Assembly (NCBI GenBank): GCA_030388825.1
Contig: CP128835.1
Span: 4,032,001-4,096,000, forward strand
From: Rossellomorea sp. AcN35-11
GTDB taxonomy: Bacteria > Bacillota > Bacilli > Bacillales > Bacillaceae_B
DNA length: 64,000 nt
Direction: 5' to 3'
The position numbers and the translations under genes are program-made. Positions 48,200 to 57,267 of the stretch are shown in pieces. Within the stretch, counting starts at the first letter, position 1; the number at the start of each line of letters is the position of its first letter. The notes below the pieces were generated by a model, which saw nothing but the letters and a program-made list of their open reading frames with translations, did no database searches and was not told the origin of the DNA.

Positions 48200-48356
48200 C
48201 CATTAATCTCCTATTTCATGTAAGAAATCCATCTTTATACAAGTGTACTATTTATAGCTCTCATTCTCAATCATGCATCTTTTTTCCATTGACTCTGAGT
48301 CCCTGAGCTCAGGTCCCAAACCGTGTTCAGACATGATACTCTTTTGGATATAGCCT

Positions 48357-48408
48357 TTTTGTTATACAATAAGTAGAACACTTCTGTTATAATAAACATA
48401 TAACAAAA
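48357..48408 (+). promoter_or_regulatory. Inverted repeat and promoter before the YtrA-type regulator
   Basis: TTTTGTTATA (48357-48366) and TATAACAAAA (48399-48408) are perfect arms around a TATAAT -10 element (48388-48393). The next GAGGAGG site belongs to the regulator gene. This is the likely self-regulation operator. Confidence 0.6.
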
Positions 48409-48422
48409 GAGGAGGTCAACAG

Positions 48423-48806
48423 TTGTTTATCCAAATTGAATCTCAATCAAAGATACCGATTTATGAGCAGGTGAGGAACGGGATCATGGAGGGGATTGCC
48501 AGGGGGGATATAGCACCGGGAGATATTCTTCCCTCTGTCCGGAGTCTTGCCGGTGATCTGGGTGTGAATATGCACACGGTGAATAAAAGCTACCATGAGC
48601 TGGAAAGCAAGGGTGTGATACGGATCATCCCAAAGTCGGGGGCGGTCATTTGCACCCCTTTAAAAGGAGGAATTCCCCCTGAACGAATCGATACCCTATC
48701 GGAAGAGTTGCGGCCGCTCATAGTGGAATCATTAGTAATCGGAATGGATCAAAGCGAAATTCTAGAACTGGTTGCATCGATTATTAACAGGATTAAGGAG
48801 GAGTAA
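48423..48806 (+). CDS. GntR/YtrA-family transcriptional regulator
   Basis: A 127-residue protein that starts with TTG after AGAGGAGG. The HTH is QVRNGIMEGIARGDIAPGDI, LPSVRSLAGDLGVNMHTVNK and YHELESKGVIRIIPKSGAVI. The short C-terminal part of about 50 residues marks the YtrA subfamily, which controls ABC transporters or membrane proteins in response to cell-wall stress or metabolites. The next gene starts 4 nt after the stop in the same operon. Confidence 0.88.
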   Translation: MFIQIESQSKIPIYEQVRNGIMEGIARGDIAPGDILPSVRSLAGDLGVNMHTVNKSYHELESKGVIRIIPKSGAVICTPLKGGIPPERIDTLSEELRPLIVESLVIGMDQSEILELVASIINRIKEE

Positions 48807-48809
48807 AAA

Positions 48810-49913
48810 ATGGAATTAATGCTTTTATTTATCACTGTCGGGTTTCTCATGGTCATGCAAATCGCGATTCCTTTCATTGTAAAAAGAACCGTGGTATTTG
48901 GTGTAACGATTCCCGTCGATGAAGTAAGGAACAAACAGCTGCTGCGATATAAAAAACTCTATGCCATCTCAACCTTCATCATTTCATCCCTGGCGCTGGG
49001 TTTATATTTTATCTGGACAACAAACTGGACACCTGCGAAAAGCCACCTTATCTTTGGGGGATTCTTCCTGCCATATGTCATTCTTTTTATCTCTTTGTCC
49101 CTATACTTCTATTTTCATATGAAAGTAACGGCACTAAAACAACGAAATCAGTGGTTCAAGGATCGCAGGCAGGTCAAGGTTTCAGAATTGAATATTCGTT
49201 CAAAAGATGAAATGCTTCCTTGGATTGCCTATCTGATCCCCATGGTCATTACCGTAGGATTGATTGTTTTTACATTGGTGAATTACAGCGGATTCCCCGA
49301 TCAAATCCCTACGCATTGGGGACCCGACGGTAAGCCGGATGCCTTCACTGACAAGACGGTTCTCACTGTTCTGACCCTGCCCCTTGTTTTACTGTCAATG
49401 AATGCGATGTTCCTTGGAATCAATGAGATGACCAGAAATTCCGGAATCAAACTGAGTGCAGGAAACGTTAAGGCATCCAGGGTCCGTCAGCTCCGTCTGC
49501 GTAAATACACAAGCTGGCTCCTCTTCTTCATCTCGATCCTGATATCCATGCTGTTCACATTCCTGCAGTTCACCACTCTCTACGAAAACAGCATCAGTGA
49601 CCTGCTCATCATCACCATGCCCCTTGCCTTCTCAGCCCTCGTCTTGATGGGGACGGTCCTTCTCGCCGTCAAAGTAGGTAAAAAGGATTCAGACTTCGAT
49701 TTAGAAATCATCGAAGAAGGATCAGGGGATGTGATCAACGCAGACGAAGACCGATACTGGAAAGGCGGGCTTATCTACTTTAACCCGGACGATCCCTCCA
49801 TCTTCGTCGAAAAGCGCTTTGGAGTAGGCTGGACACTGAACTTTGCCAAACCCCTGGGATACATCATCCTGATCGTACCCCTTCTCGTGATCGTGATCAT
49901 TACCTTGATTTAA
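48810..49913 (+). CDS. DUF1648/DUF5808-type membrane protein
   Basis: A 367-residue protein with eight or more hydrophobic segments. The DUF1648 motif is SGFPDQIPTHWGPDGKPDAF near residue 165, and the C-terminal DRYWKGGLIYFNPDDPSIFV and RFGVGWTLNFAKPLGY are a DUF5808 domain. Such proteins accompany YtrA-type regulators and SdpI-like immunity proteins, which makes a role in envelope stress or immunity possible. Function unknown. Confidence 0.8.
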   Translation: MELMLLFITVGFLMVMQIAIPFIVKRTVVFGVTIPVDEVRNKQLLRYKKLYAISTFIISSLALGLYFIWTTNWTPAKSHLIFGGFFLPYVILFISLSLYFYFHMKVTALKQRNQWFKDRRQVKVSELNIRSKDEMLPWIAYLIPMVITVGLIVFTLVNYSGFPDQIPTHWGPDGKPDAFTDKTVLTVLTLPLVLLSMNAMFLGINEMTRNSGIKLSAGNVKASRVRQLRLRKYTSWLLFFISILISMLFTFLQFTTLYENSISDLLIITMPLAFSALVLMGTVLLAVKVGKKDSDFDLEIIEEGSGDVINADEDRYWKGGLIYFNPDDPSIFVEKRFGVGWTLNFAKPLGYIILIVPLLVIVIITLI

Positions 49914-49917
49914 AGAC

Positions 49918-49984
49918 GAGGGACGGACCTCTCCCAATGAGCAATGATGCTTCATCAAACGCTCATTGGAGTCGATCCGTCCCT
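49918..49984. repeat. GGGACGGACC repeat pair with extended arms
   Basis: GAGGGACGGACCTC is followed by CCAATGAGC (to 49942); the other side has GCTCATTGG then GTCGATCCGTCCCT (49961-49984). It starts 4 nt after the DUF1648 stop. The outer right arm has drifted. Confidence 0.85.
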
Positions 49985-50044
49985 TTTGTTATACGTTTTT
50001 CTTCTTCATCTCCCTCCTGTCCTCCTCCCTCTTCTTCTTTAACC

Positions 50045-50060
50045 AGAGGTCCGTCCCTCT
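50045..50060. repeat. GGGACGGACC repeat, third arm
   Basis: AGAGGTCCGTCCCTCT is a complete right arm 60 bp after the repeat pair at 49918. It may pair with the first arm in place of the degenerate one. Confidence 0.8.
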
Positions 50061-50201
50061 TCTATTATCCTTCTACTATAAAAGGCTCAATCTATGGAAA
50101 TTCGACTTTTATTATGGACAGATGGTTTGGAATGCTATATAAATAGTAGATGGAAACTCACAAAGAAAACGTTTACAACATGATTGGACAAGGGGGATTC
50201 T

Positions 50202-51620
50202 ATGTTAGATGTGCTAGACAAGATCAATTCATTTTTATGGGGAACACCAAGTTTAGTGCTATTATTCGGGACTGGCCTGTTTTTGACTTTTATGCTTAAA
50301 GGCCTTCAGTTCCGTAAGTTGATGTATGCTTTTAAACTAGCTTTCACTAAAGAAAAGCCTTCATCCTCTTCTGACCAGTCAGAAGGAGATATCAGTAACT
50401 TTAAAACATTGATGACGGCATTATCCGCAACAATCGGAAACGGAAACATCGCAGGTGTGGCAACGGCTCTGACTATAGGTGGACCTGGAGCGATCTTTTG
50501 GATGTGGATCGTGGGTCTTCTCGGAATGGCGACCAAATATGCAGAAGCCCTACTTGCCATGAAGTACCGTGTGAAAAATAAAAACGGGGAATACTCAGGC
50601 GGGCCAATGTATTATGTAGAAAAGGGGCTTGGCAGTAAGTGGAAATGGCTTGCTGTTGCCTTTGCCTTATTTGGTGCATTCGCTGCACTCGGAATCGGGA
50701 ACAGCGTTCAGTCCAATACGATTGCAGATGTGATGACAACAAGCTTCAACGTCAACAATCTCACAACCGGAATCGTACTGGCAGTCCTGACGGGATTGAT
50801 CATTTTCGGAGGTATTCAGCGAATCAGTACCGTTGCTTCCTTCTTTGTTCCCATTATGGCTTTTCTATACGTTGGAGGTTCCCTGATCATCATCGTTCTG
50901 AATTACGATATGATCCTTCCCGCTTTTGAAATGATTTTCTTCTATGCCTTCAACCCTATGGCAGCTGCAGGTGGATTCACGGGGATCATCATCTCTGAAG
51001 CGATCCGAAGCGGGGTTTCACGGGGGATCTTTTCAAATGAGGCTGGTCTTGGTACTGCAGCACTGATTGCCGGTAATGCGAAGACGGATCATCCCGTGAA
51101 GCAGGCACTTGTAGCCATGACGGGGACGTTCATCGTCACCATCGTGGTTTGTACCATGACAGGTCTCGTACTGTTGATCACAGGTTTCTGGGATCCGACA
51201 GGTGGAGCAATATCAGGGGTCGAGCATGCACCGAGCCTTGACGGCGGTGCCCTGACAAGTGCAGCCTTCGGACATGCCCTAGGAGTCGTAGGTGAGTATA
51301 TCGTTTCGTTCTCCGTCATCTTCTTCGGTTTCTCAACAATCGTCGGATGGTATATGTACGGGGAGAAATGCTTTGAGTATTTGACGAATGATCGATTCGC
51401 TAACTCCTATCGTCTCATTTATATCGTCGCAACAGGTCTTGGTGCTGTGGCCAACCTGGAGCTCGTCTGGGCTTTCGCCGATATGTCAAACGCACTTATG
51501 ATGATTCCAAACTTGATCGCGTTACTACTTCTCTATAAAGTCATCGTTTCGGAGACGAACCATTATTTCAATGTATACATGCCTATGATGGAGGCAGAGC
51601 CAAAAAGAAAAGCCAGCTAA
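50202..51620 (+). CDS. AGCS-family alanine/glycine:cation symporter
   Basis: A 472-residue inner membrane protein with about 11 helices. Signatures include TALSATIGNGNIAGVATALTI-type sequence (LSATIGNGNIAGVATALTIG), GGPMYYVEKGLG, RSGVSRGIFSNEAGLGTAAL and FSTIVGWYMYGEKCFEYL. It couples Na+ or H+ to uptake of alanine or glycine. The ATG at 50202 follows AAGGGGGATTC; the TTG at 50184 has no site. The gene stands alone. Confidence 0.92.
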   Translation: MLDVLDKINSFLWGTPSLVLLFGTGLFLTFMLKGLQFRKLMYAFKLAFTKEKPSSSSDQSEGDISNFKTLMTALSATIGNGNIAGVATALTIGGPGAIFWMWIVGLLGMATKYAEALLAMKYRVKNKNGEYSGGPMYYVEKGLGSKWKWLAVAFALFGAFAALGIGNSVQSNTIADVMTTSFNVNNLTTGIVLAVLTGLIIFGGIQRISTVASFFVPIMAFLYVGGSLIIIVLNYDMILPAFEMIFFYAFNPMAAAGGFTGIIISEAIRSGVSRGIFSNEAGLGTAALIAGNAKTDHPVKQALVAMTGTFIVTIVVCTMTGLVLLITGFWDPTGGAISGVEHAPSLDGGALTSAAFGHALGVVGEYIVSFSVIFFGFSTIVGWYMYGEKCFEYLTNDRFANSYRLIYIVATGLGAVANLELVWAFADMSNALMMIPNLIALLLLYKVIVSETNHYFNVYMPMMEAEPKRKAS

Positions 51621-51622
51621 AC

Positions 51623-51656
51623 AAAACCCTGGGCGATGAGAGTCGCGCAGGGTTTT
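51623..51656 (+). terminator. Terminator of the AGCS gene
   Basis: AAAACCCTG (51623-51631) and CAGGGTTTT (51648-51656) pair around a 16-nt loop, directly after the stop. Confidence 0.75.
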
Positions 51657-51767
51657 CATTGTTCAAGAAAAATGTCATAGATCCAAATGATACTGTATTA
51701 AAAATCCCTGATAGCCAGAGATGCACCCAATTCGTATTTTGAAAAAAATTGATCCCTACTCGTTCAT

Positions 51768-51802
51768 AAAAAAAACCACCCTAATTCTACGACAGAATCA
51801 GG
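51768..51802 (-). terminator. Terminator of the PLL-like lectin gene
   Basis: On the minus strand CCTGATTCT and AGAATTAGG pair, followed by GTGGTTTTTTTT, 14 nt after the stop. Confidence 0.75.
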
Positions 51803-51815
51803 ATGTTGATGTCTT

Positions 51816-52889
51816 TTAAGCATACCACTTATGCCACATATGATCATTTCTCCCCCTGACAAAGGCGTCCACCCTGTTTGGCCCCCAGGATACCGCTCCA
51901 GGTGAAGAACGAACGCCTCCCCGTGGTGCTCCGAGATCTTCCCAATTGCTCCAGCGGGAACCGTTCCACCATTTATGCCACATATTGTTGTTGTCTCCCC
52001 GCACGAAGGTGTCGATTCGATTCGGTGCCCATGAGGATGCTGCCGGGGCTCCTTCAAACCCTTGTGGCGGTGAGCCGAGATCTTCCCAGTAACTCCATCT
52101 CGAGCCATCCCACCATTTATGCCACATCCGGTCGTTTTTCCCACGGACAAAGCAGTCGATACGATTGGGTCCCCAGGAAACCGCTCCAGGTGAGTCTCTC
52201 AACCCGCCTCTTGGTGTACCGAGGTTCTCCCATTGACTCCAATACCTTCCGTCCCACCATTTGTGCCAAAGGTTATTGTCGTATCCACGTACGAATACAT
52301 CCAATCGATTGGATTGCCAGGATGATACGGACGGATCCCCCTTGAAGCCACGTGGTGGTCCCCCAAGGTCTTCCCATTCACTCCAGCTGGAACCGTCCCA
52401 CCATTTGTGCCAAAGAGTATCACGATTTCCCCTCACAAAGGTATCAATCCTGTTCTGCCCCCATGAAACAGCGGCCGGCGAACTTTTCAAGCCTCTGCGC
52501 GGAGCTCCGAGATCTTCCCAATAACTCCAACGGGAGCCGTCCCACCACTTGTGGTACATTCTGTCATTCTCTCCCCTGACGAAGGTATCCAATCGGTTCT
52601 CCTGCCAGGAGGCAACGGCGGGTGACCCCTTCATCCCCTCTGGCGGTGCACCGAGGTCCTCCCATTCCCTCCAGTCGGCACGGGAGTCAAATGGATCTTG
52701 GCTGACAAGCTGTGGAACGTATTCATGATAAGGTTCAAAGTAATTCGGGTAATAGGTGAATTCACGTTGCGGGTCGTACTGTTGATAAGTATGGGGTAAA
52801 AGGGCGTCTTCATAATCGTATCCTGCCCCTCCATATGGTTGGAGTTCATACGGAACAGGGCAAATCGGATATCGTCGTTTAATATACAT
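51816..52889 (-). CDS. Six-repeat PLL-like beta-propeller (DUF346/tectonin-like lectin)
   Basis: A 357-residue protein without a classical signal peptide. Residues 1-75 are rich in Tyr/Pro (HTYQQYDPQREFTYYPNYFE), then come six repeats of 48 residues of the type WEDLGxPxxGxxxxPxxxSW followed by NRxDxFVRGxxDxxWHKWWD. This is the propeller repeat of PLL-type fucose-binding lectins and DUF346. Repeats 1, 3 and 5 (PPxGF/M, ASW or SSW) and repeats 2, 4 and 6 (PRxGL/V, AVSWG) form two alternating classes. The Tyr-rich N-terminus is like spore coat or exosporium proteins, so a surface lectin is possible (inference). Confidence 0.85.
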   Translation of the reverse strand: MYIKRRYPICPVPYELQPYGGAGYDYEDALLPHTYQQYDPQREFTYYPNYFEPYHEYVPQLVSQDPFDSRADWREWEDLGAPPEGMKGSPAVASWQENRLDTFVRGENDRMYHKWWDGSRWSYWEDLGAPRRGLKSSPAAVSWGQNRIDTFVRGNRDTLWHKWWDGSSWSEWEDLGGPPRGFKGDPSVSSWQSNRLDVFVRGYDNNLWHKWWDGRYWSQWENLGTPRGGLRDSPGAVSWGPNRIDCFVRGKNDRMWHKWWDGSRWSYWEDLGSPPQGFEGAPAASSWAPNRIDTFVRGDNNNMWHKWWNGSRWSNWEDLGAPRGGVRSSPGAVSWGPNRVDAFVRGRNDHMWHKWYA

Positions 52890-52960
52890 ACATCATCCCT
52901 CCTCTGCATTTACTGTATGCAAGAGCCCAGATGGAGGAGTATGTACATCTTTCACATTCC

Positions 52961-52989
52961 AAAACACCCTCTCCGCAAGCAGAGAGGGT
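52961..52989 (-). terminator. hflX terminator
   Basis: On the minus strand ACCCTCTCTGC and GCGGAGAGGGT pair around TT, and GTTTTGG follows. Confidence 0.8.
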
Positions 52990-52996
52990 CAAAACG

Positions 52997-54256
52997 TTAC
53001 ACGAGATACATGCGGTATTTTTCAGCGTCGCTTGATTTACATTCAAGGGTCAATTTCGTACCATTTTCTTCATACTCGGTCTCTATAACATTGGCATGCT
53101 CGTTAAAATATGAAATCAAATGCCCTTTATCAAACGGGATCAGCATTTGACAGCGTTTGTAGTCTTTAAAGATGTACCCTTTCACCACTTGCAGAAGTTC
53201 TTCAATCCCAATTCTATTTTTAGCGGAAAAATAAATGCGGTCCTTTTCAATTCTAGGTATCTCTTCTTCCATCATTTCTGCTTTGTTGAAAGCATAAATC
53301 ACCGGTGTCTCCCCAATCCCCAACTCATCAAGAGTTTTATCGGTGACCTTCATCAATTTTTCATAATGAGGATCCGAATAATCCACTACGTGAACGATAA
53401 GGTCCGCCTCCACCACTTCTTCGAGAGTGGAACGGAATGCTTTCACGAGCTGATGGGGCAGTTTGTTTACGAAACCAACCGTATCCGTAAGGAGAAAGGC
53501 CTTTTTATCCGGCAGGGTGATGTTTCTAACGGATGTTTCAAGGGTCGCGAACAGCATATCCTTTTCAAACACCTGCTTATTCTCGTTCGGGTGGAAGGTT
53601 TCCACAAATGCATTCATGGTCGTGGACTTCCCTGCATTTGTATAACCGACAAGGGATACGACGGGAATTTCACTTTTTTGACGCTGCTTACGCTGGGTAC
53701 TGCGCAGGTCGACGAGTGAATCCAACTCCTTATTCAGTGCTGTGATCTTCTCCTCGATCCGGCGGCGGTCGAGCTCAAGCTTCGTTTCACCCGCTCCACG
53801 GTTCGCAAGTCCCGAGCCTCCCCCTTGTCGCCCCAACGATTCCCGGCGTCCTACAAGGCGGGGTAACATATATTGAAGCTGAGCCACTTCGACTTGTAGC
53901 TGGGCTTCCCTGGTTTTCGCCCTTTCAGCGAAGATATCGAGAATCAGCATCGTTCTGTCCATGACACGAATATCAAGCCTCTCCTCAAGAACCCGGATTT
54001 GTGAAGGAGAAAGCTCATCGTTGGTGATAAGAACATCCGCCTCCCACTCTTCAATCAGGAGCTGCAGTTCTTCAATCTTCCCTTTTCCAATATAATGCAC
54101 GTGATTCGGGCGGGACAGATTCTGGGTCATTTCTCCGGCCACATCAATATGTCTTGCTTCTGCCAGTCCCGTCAACTCGAGCATCGAATACTCAAAGTCA
54201 TTATTCTTATCTTTCGTGTTCACGCCAATGGCGATGGCTTTTAATCTTTCTTCCAT
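52997..54256 (-). CDS. hflX: GTPase HflX
   Basis: A 419-residue ribosome-associated GTPase that helps split or rescue stalled 70S ribosomes. The N-terminal HflX domain ends with the basic RRESLGRQGGGSGLANRGAG stretch, which is diagnostic. G1 is SLVGYTNAGKSTTMNAFVET near residue 207, G3 is LTDTVGFVNKLPHQL and G4 is AFNKAEMM. The C-terminal part is short. The gene is alone. Confidence 0.93.
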   Translation of the reverse strand: MEERLKAIAIGVNTKDKNNDFEYSMLELTGLAEARHIDVAGEMTQNLSRPNHVHYIGKGKIEELQLLIEEWEADVLITNDELSPSQIRVLEERLDIRVMDRTMLILDIFAERAKTREAQLQVEVAQLQYMLPRLVGRRESLGRQGGGSGLANRGAGETKLELDRRRIEEKITALNKELDSLVDLRSTQRKQRQKSEIPVVSLVGYTNAGKSTTMNAFVETFHPNENKQVFEKDMLFATLETSVRNITLPDKKAFLLTDTVGFVNKLPHQLVKAFRSTLEEVVEADLIVHVVDYSDPHYEKLMKVTDKTLDELGIGETPVIYAFNKAEMMEEEIPRIEKDRIYFSAKNRIGIEELLQVVKGYIFKDYKRCQMLIPFDKGHLISYFNEHANVIETEYEENGTKLTLECKSSDAEKYRMYLV

Positions 54257-54678
54257 AACATTGTCACTTCCTATCGTTTAGTAGGTGCCGAATAAAAAAA
54301 CACAGGCCTCCGCCTGTGCTTTTTGTAAATGGTGTTGAATATACGATGGCACATGAAGAAGACCGCACTTTCCCCTGGTGGCTTTCCAACGGAAACACCA
54401 ATCGCACCAATCGGTAAATATTCAATTCTATTTTTAGAGGGGTTATAGGCACCCCTTCCTTCATCCACGTCAAATGAAGAATTCCTTTAAAAATAGTCAG
54501 ACCGATCCCATCTACCCTGCACACAGGCAGAGCCTTTGAACTTATTCAATTAAGCGTTCAAATTGCGGATGCGAAGTCTGATTAAAATCAAAAGGAAAAC
54601 CTCCATTTCTCATAAATTACATCCATTCTACCACAACTGCTCATGAATGGGAAGATATGGTTTGAGGGACTATGGTTT
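54257..54678. other. Gene-free region upstream of hflX with an orphan terminator
   Basis: About 420 bp without a supported gene. On the minus strand a CACAGGC...GCCTGTG stem with TTTTTTT (about 54292-54320) has no clear gene before it. A minus-strand 65-codon frame from 54468 to 54271 ends inside or just past it; it has no ribosome site and I do not call it. A leader or small RNA before hflX is possible. Confidence 0.4.
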
Positions 54679-54750
54679 GAGGGACGGACCTCCATCCGGC
54701 ATGATTCACGGATGTATACGTTTCATCGACCCTTCAGAGGTCCGTCCCTC
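54679..54750. repeat. GGGACGGACC repeat pair
   Basis: GAGGGACGGACCTCC (54679-54693) faces AGAGGTCCGTCCCTC (54736-54750). The first arm is preceded by a short direct duplication of GGTTTGAGGGA-like sequence. It lies about 80 bp before the next gene and is not close to a stop codon. Confidence 0.88.
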
Positions 54751-54828
54751 CCAAATGACTATCTAACATGATTTCTACTTTCCTGTTATACTCGTAAAGT
54801 ATTGATTCTGATGGTAAAGAGAGTGATG

Positions 54829-55257
54829 ATGATGAAAGAAGGCATTATGCTTATTGTGGAATTGATCAATAATCTCCACGATTTGTTGATTGTGATGGCA
54901 AGTGATCTCGGTTTCACCCTTACGGATAAAGATCTGCATTTCTGGATTATGGGATTCATCGGCATCGCCGTGTTCTTTTTTGTGTATGGAGTATCCAAGA
55001 TTCTGTCGAAACTTCCCTTTGGAATTACCGCACTGGCTTTCTTCTATACGTTGACTTTCATGTTCGTGTTGGTCTTCGCCATTGAAATCCAGCAGGCGAT
55101 CACGAACCGGGGGCATATGGAATTCATCGATGCCGTCATCGGTTTGTGGGGATACATTGTCTTTTTCTTCATTTATATCGGGATTGCGGCTGTTGTCCTA
55201 CTGGCAAAATACTTGTTTCAAAACATCAATAAAAACAGAACCCTGGATAACGATTAA
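54829..55257 (+). CDS. Hypothetical membrane protein
   Basis: About 142 residues with three to four hydrophobic segments (FWIMGFIGIAVFFFVYGVSK, ALAFFYTLTFMFVLVFAIEI and GYIVFFFIYIGIAAVVLLAK). The start is one of three ATG in a row (54826-54834) after AAAGAGAG. A conserved-looking acidic region DLGFTLTDKDLHFW precedes the first helix. I do not recognise the family. Confidence 0.6.
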   Translation: MMKEGIMLIVELINNLHDLLIVMASDLGFTLTDKDLHFWIMGFIGIAVFFFVYGVSKILSKLPFGITALAFFYTLTFMFVLVFAIEIQQAITNRGHMEFIDAVIGLWGYIVFFFIYIGIAAVVLLAKYLFQNINKNRTLDND

Positions 55258-55410
55258 GCCTCTCGGTGAAAACAAGTTAAGATAACGTGGAGAAAAGCTT
55301 AGAGTCTTTTAAGATTCTGAGCTTGTCCTCTCCATTAACCAAACACCCCTTCTATTTCACGAATTCACATCCCTTAATCCACTGCCGCTTACAAAAAATA
55401 TCCACATAGA

Positions 55411-55442
55411 AAAACGATGACCCTGAATCGGGTCATCGTTTT
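55411..55442 (-). terminator. Terminator of the GT2-GT-C pair
   Basis: Perfect arms AAAACGATGACCC and GGGTCATCGTTTT around TGAATC, with T runs on both strands, start 5 nt after the stop on the minus strand. Confidence 0.85.
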
Positions 55443-55446
55443 TCTA

Positions 55447-57267
55447 TTACAAAGGAGTAATCTTCCATCCATCGGCATCAAACTGAACTTTATAAACTCC
55501 TTCTGGATTTTCCACATCTATATGTTGTGATAACCATTCATTAAAAGCCTCGTCCGTGTCCAATACGACTAAGTAATCGGATTTTTTGAGACTTGTAAGG
55601 AACTTTTCTTTTTCTTCTTCTGAGCTTATACCCTGCGTGATGGAATAGTTCTTTGACAGTTGTTCATAAGACGCGATGTATTTCAGATATCCCCTATCAT
55701 CTTTACTATCCGGGCTATAATACGTAACCTGTGGTTCAACGGCTCCCGTCGAGGCAATTTTGCTGACCAGGGACTTTACTTCCCATCTGACTGTCGACAG
55801 GGCTTCCGGTTTCTCAGCCATCACTTTGATGTTCCCACTGAATGGATAAACAAAGAGACTTCCCAGCAAGATCAGAGTCGTCACTTTCATGATCGGCTTC
55901 TTGTTCAAATAAACGTCCCACTCATGGATAACAACCGTCATTAAAATGCCGACTACATAAATGATAATCGTTGACTGATATCTTCCGAACCCTGCAAGTC
56001 TCGAGGCCTCAAATTCAGGCATTAAAAATACGTACATAAAATAGAGAGACAGCATGTAAAGAAGGTAAGAACCGTTTGACATGGCTAATGAGAAAAGCAG
56101 GAGCTTCGATAGCTGTCTTTGAAATACAAAGACGAAAATCAATAGAATGACCGCAATCACATTTAAAATGACAAGGGCTTTGACGTTATTCGATTCTATA
56201 TTGGTCGCGGCCTTCCATAACTGAGTTCCGATCGTATCCATAAACTGTGGAGACTTTTCATTATTCGTCACCTTGCCGGGTGTGACGGCAAACTTATTTG
56301 CTCCATAACCGGTTTGGTAGGCTTTGATTGTATATTTCAACCATAGATAGTTCAGGAACATGGGAAGTCCAATCAGCCAAAACAGGGCATGGCAGGCAAT
56401 CCTTCCTGCCTCTTTCGTAATTAGCTGTTTATGTAAGTAATGATAATAGATAAAGCTAAAAATAAGGATGACATTGAAAGCCAGAAAGATCTTCCCACTA
56501 TCTTTTAAAAGCATCAGCAGAATCAGTATGGGTGTATTCACAATAAGCTGCTTCTTCCAATCATCTCTATAATAATACGCTACAATGATCGAGGCCAATG
56601 CAGTCAATCCTAATAGGATATCGACCAAAAGATTATAAAAACTGCCCCAATTCACGAGTAATAGAGAAAACCCTGCTGTCATCGTTAACACAAGAGCTGC
56701 CGGTCTAGTCCATTTACTGAAATAAAACATCGTGACAATGCTTGATAATACTAAAAATGCCTGAGCCATCAGGGCATAACTTTCATGTTTCCCTAACACG
56801 CTTAAAATGAAGTAAATAAACACTGCACTGCCTGGAGGATAGTTCTGGAATGTCACGATGGTCGAACTGTCAGGTAATCCATCAAGGAGTGACATTTCCC
56901 TCACAATCAATCCCCAGTGACTGAAATTATCATAGTGGGTCAAGATCAAACCCTTTAAGTATACAATCATTCCTGCCAGCATAAGAGCAAATACAATGAT
57001 ACCCGGGTGAAGCAGCGGTTTTAATGGCTGCTTCCTTTTCACGAAAAGAAAGAGGTAAACGCCAAAAAGAATAAGCCCCGAGTAGTAAATAAGGTTTACT
57101 GCTAGAGGCATAATGTTAATTAACCCTGCACAAAACACAACGGTAGTGATGGATGAAAAGATGAAAATGGGGATAAAAGCGATATGCACTTTTATCCGAT
57201 TAAAAGCAAGAAGCCCCCATCCGCTTAAAGAAGCGAAAAGGAATAAAAAGGATACAATGCTGCTCAT
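55447..57267 (-). CDS. Polytopic GT-C-like membrane protein
   Basis: A 606-residue protein with 12 or more helices in the first 480 residues and a soluble C-terminal part of about 110 residues (VRWEVKSLVSKIASTGAVEP ...). In the first extracellular loop THYDNFSHWGLIVREMSLLD and TFQNYPPGSAVFIYFILSVL contain the acidic and aromatic residues usual for GT-C glycosyltransferases that use lipid-linked sugars. Its ATG overlaps the stop of the GT2-GtrA gene, so the two are coupled. Likely a surface-polymer glycosylation system; the acceptor is unknown. Confidence 0.65.
   Translation of the reverse strand: MSSIVSFLFLFASLSGWGLLAFNRIKVHIAFIPIFIFSSITTVVFCAGLINIMPLAVNLIYYSGLILFGVYLFLFVKRKQPLKPLLHPGIIVFALMLAGMIVYLKGLILTHYDNFSHWGLIVREMSLLDGLPDSSTIVTFQNYPPGSAVFIYFILSVLGKHESYALMAQAFLVLSSIVTMFYFSKWTRPAALVLTMTAGFSLLLVNWGSFYNLLVDILLGLTALASIIVAYYYRDDWKKQLIVNTPILILLMLLKDSGKIFLAFNVILIFSFIYYHYLHKQLITKEAGRIACHALFWLIGLPMFLNYLWLKYTIKAYQTGYGANKFAVTPGKVTNNEKSPQFMDTIGTQLWKAATNIESNNVKALVILNVIAVILLIFVFVFQRQLSKLLLFSLAMSNGSYLLYMLSLYFMYVFLMPEFEASRLAGFGRYQSTIIIYVVGILMTVVIHEWDVYLNKKPIMKVTTLILLGSLFVYPFSGNIKVMAEKPEALSTVRWEVKSLVSKIASTGAVEPQVTYYSPDSKDDRGYLKYIASYEQLSKNYSITQGISSEEEKEKFLTSLKKSDYLVVLDTDEAFNEWLSQHIDVENPEGVYKVQFDADGWKITPL

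Noticed and set aside
51816..52889. The 144-bp periodic DNA as a CRISPR or a tandem DNA repeat
   Set aside because: The period comes from the 48-residue protein repeats; DNA identity between repeats is too low and spacing too even for CRISPR.
54271..54468. A 65-codon gene upstream of hflX
   Set aside because: No ribosome site, and its end runs through a terminator stem; not supported.
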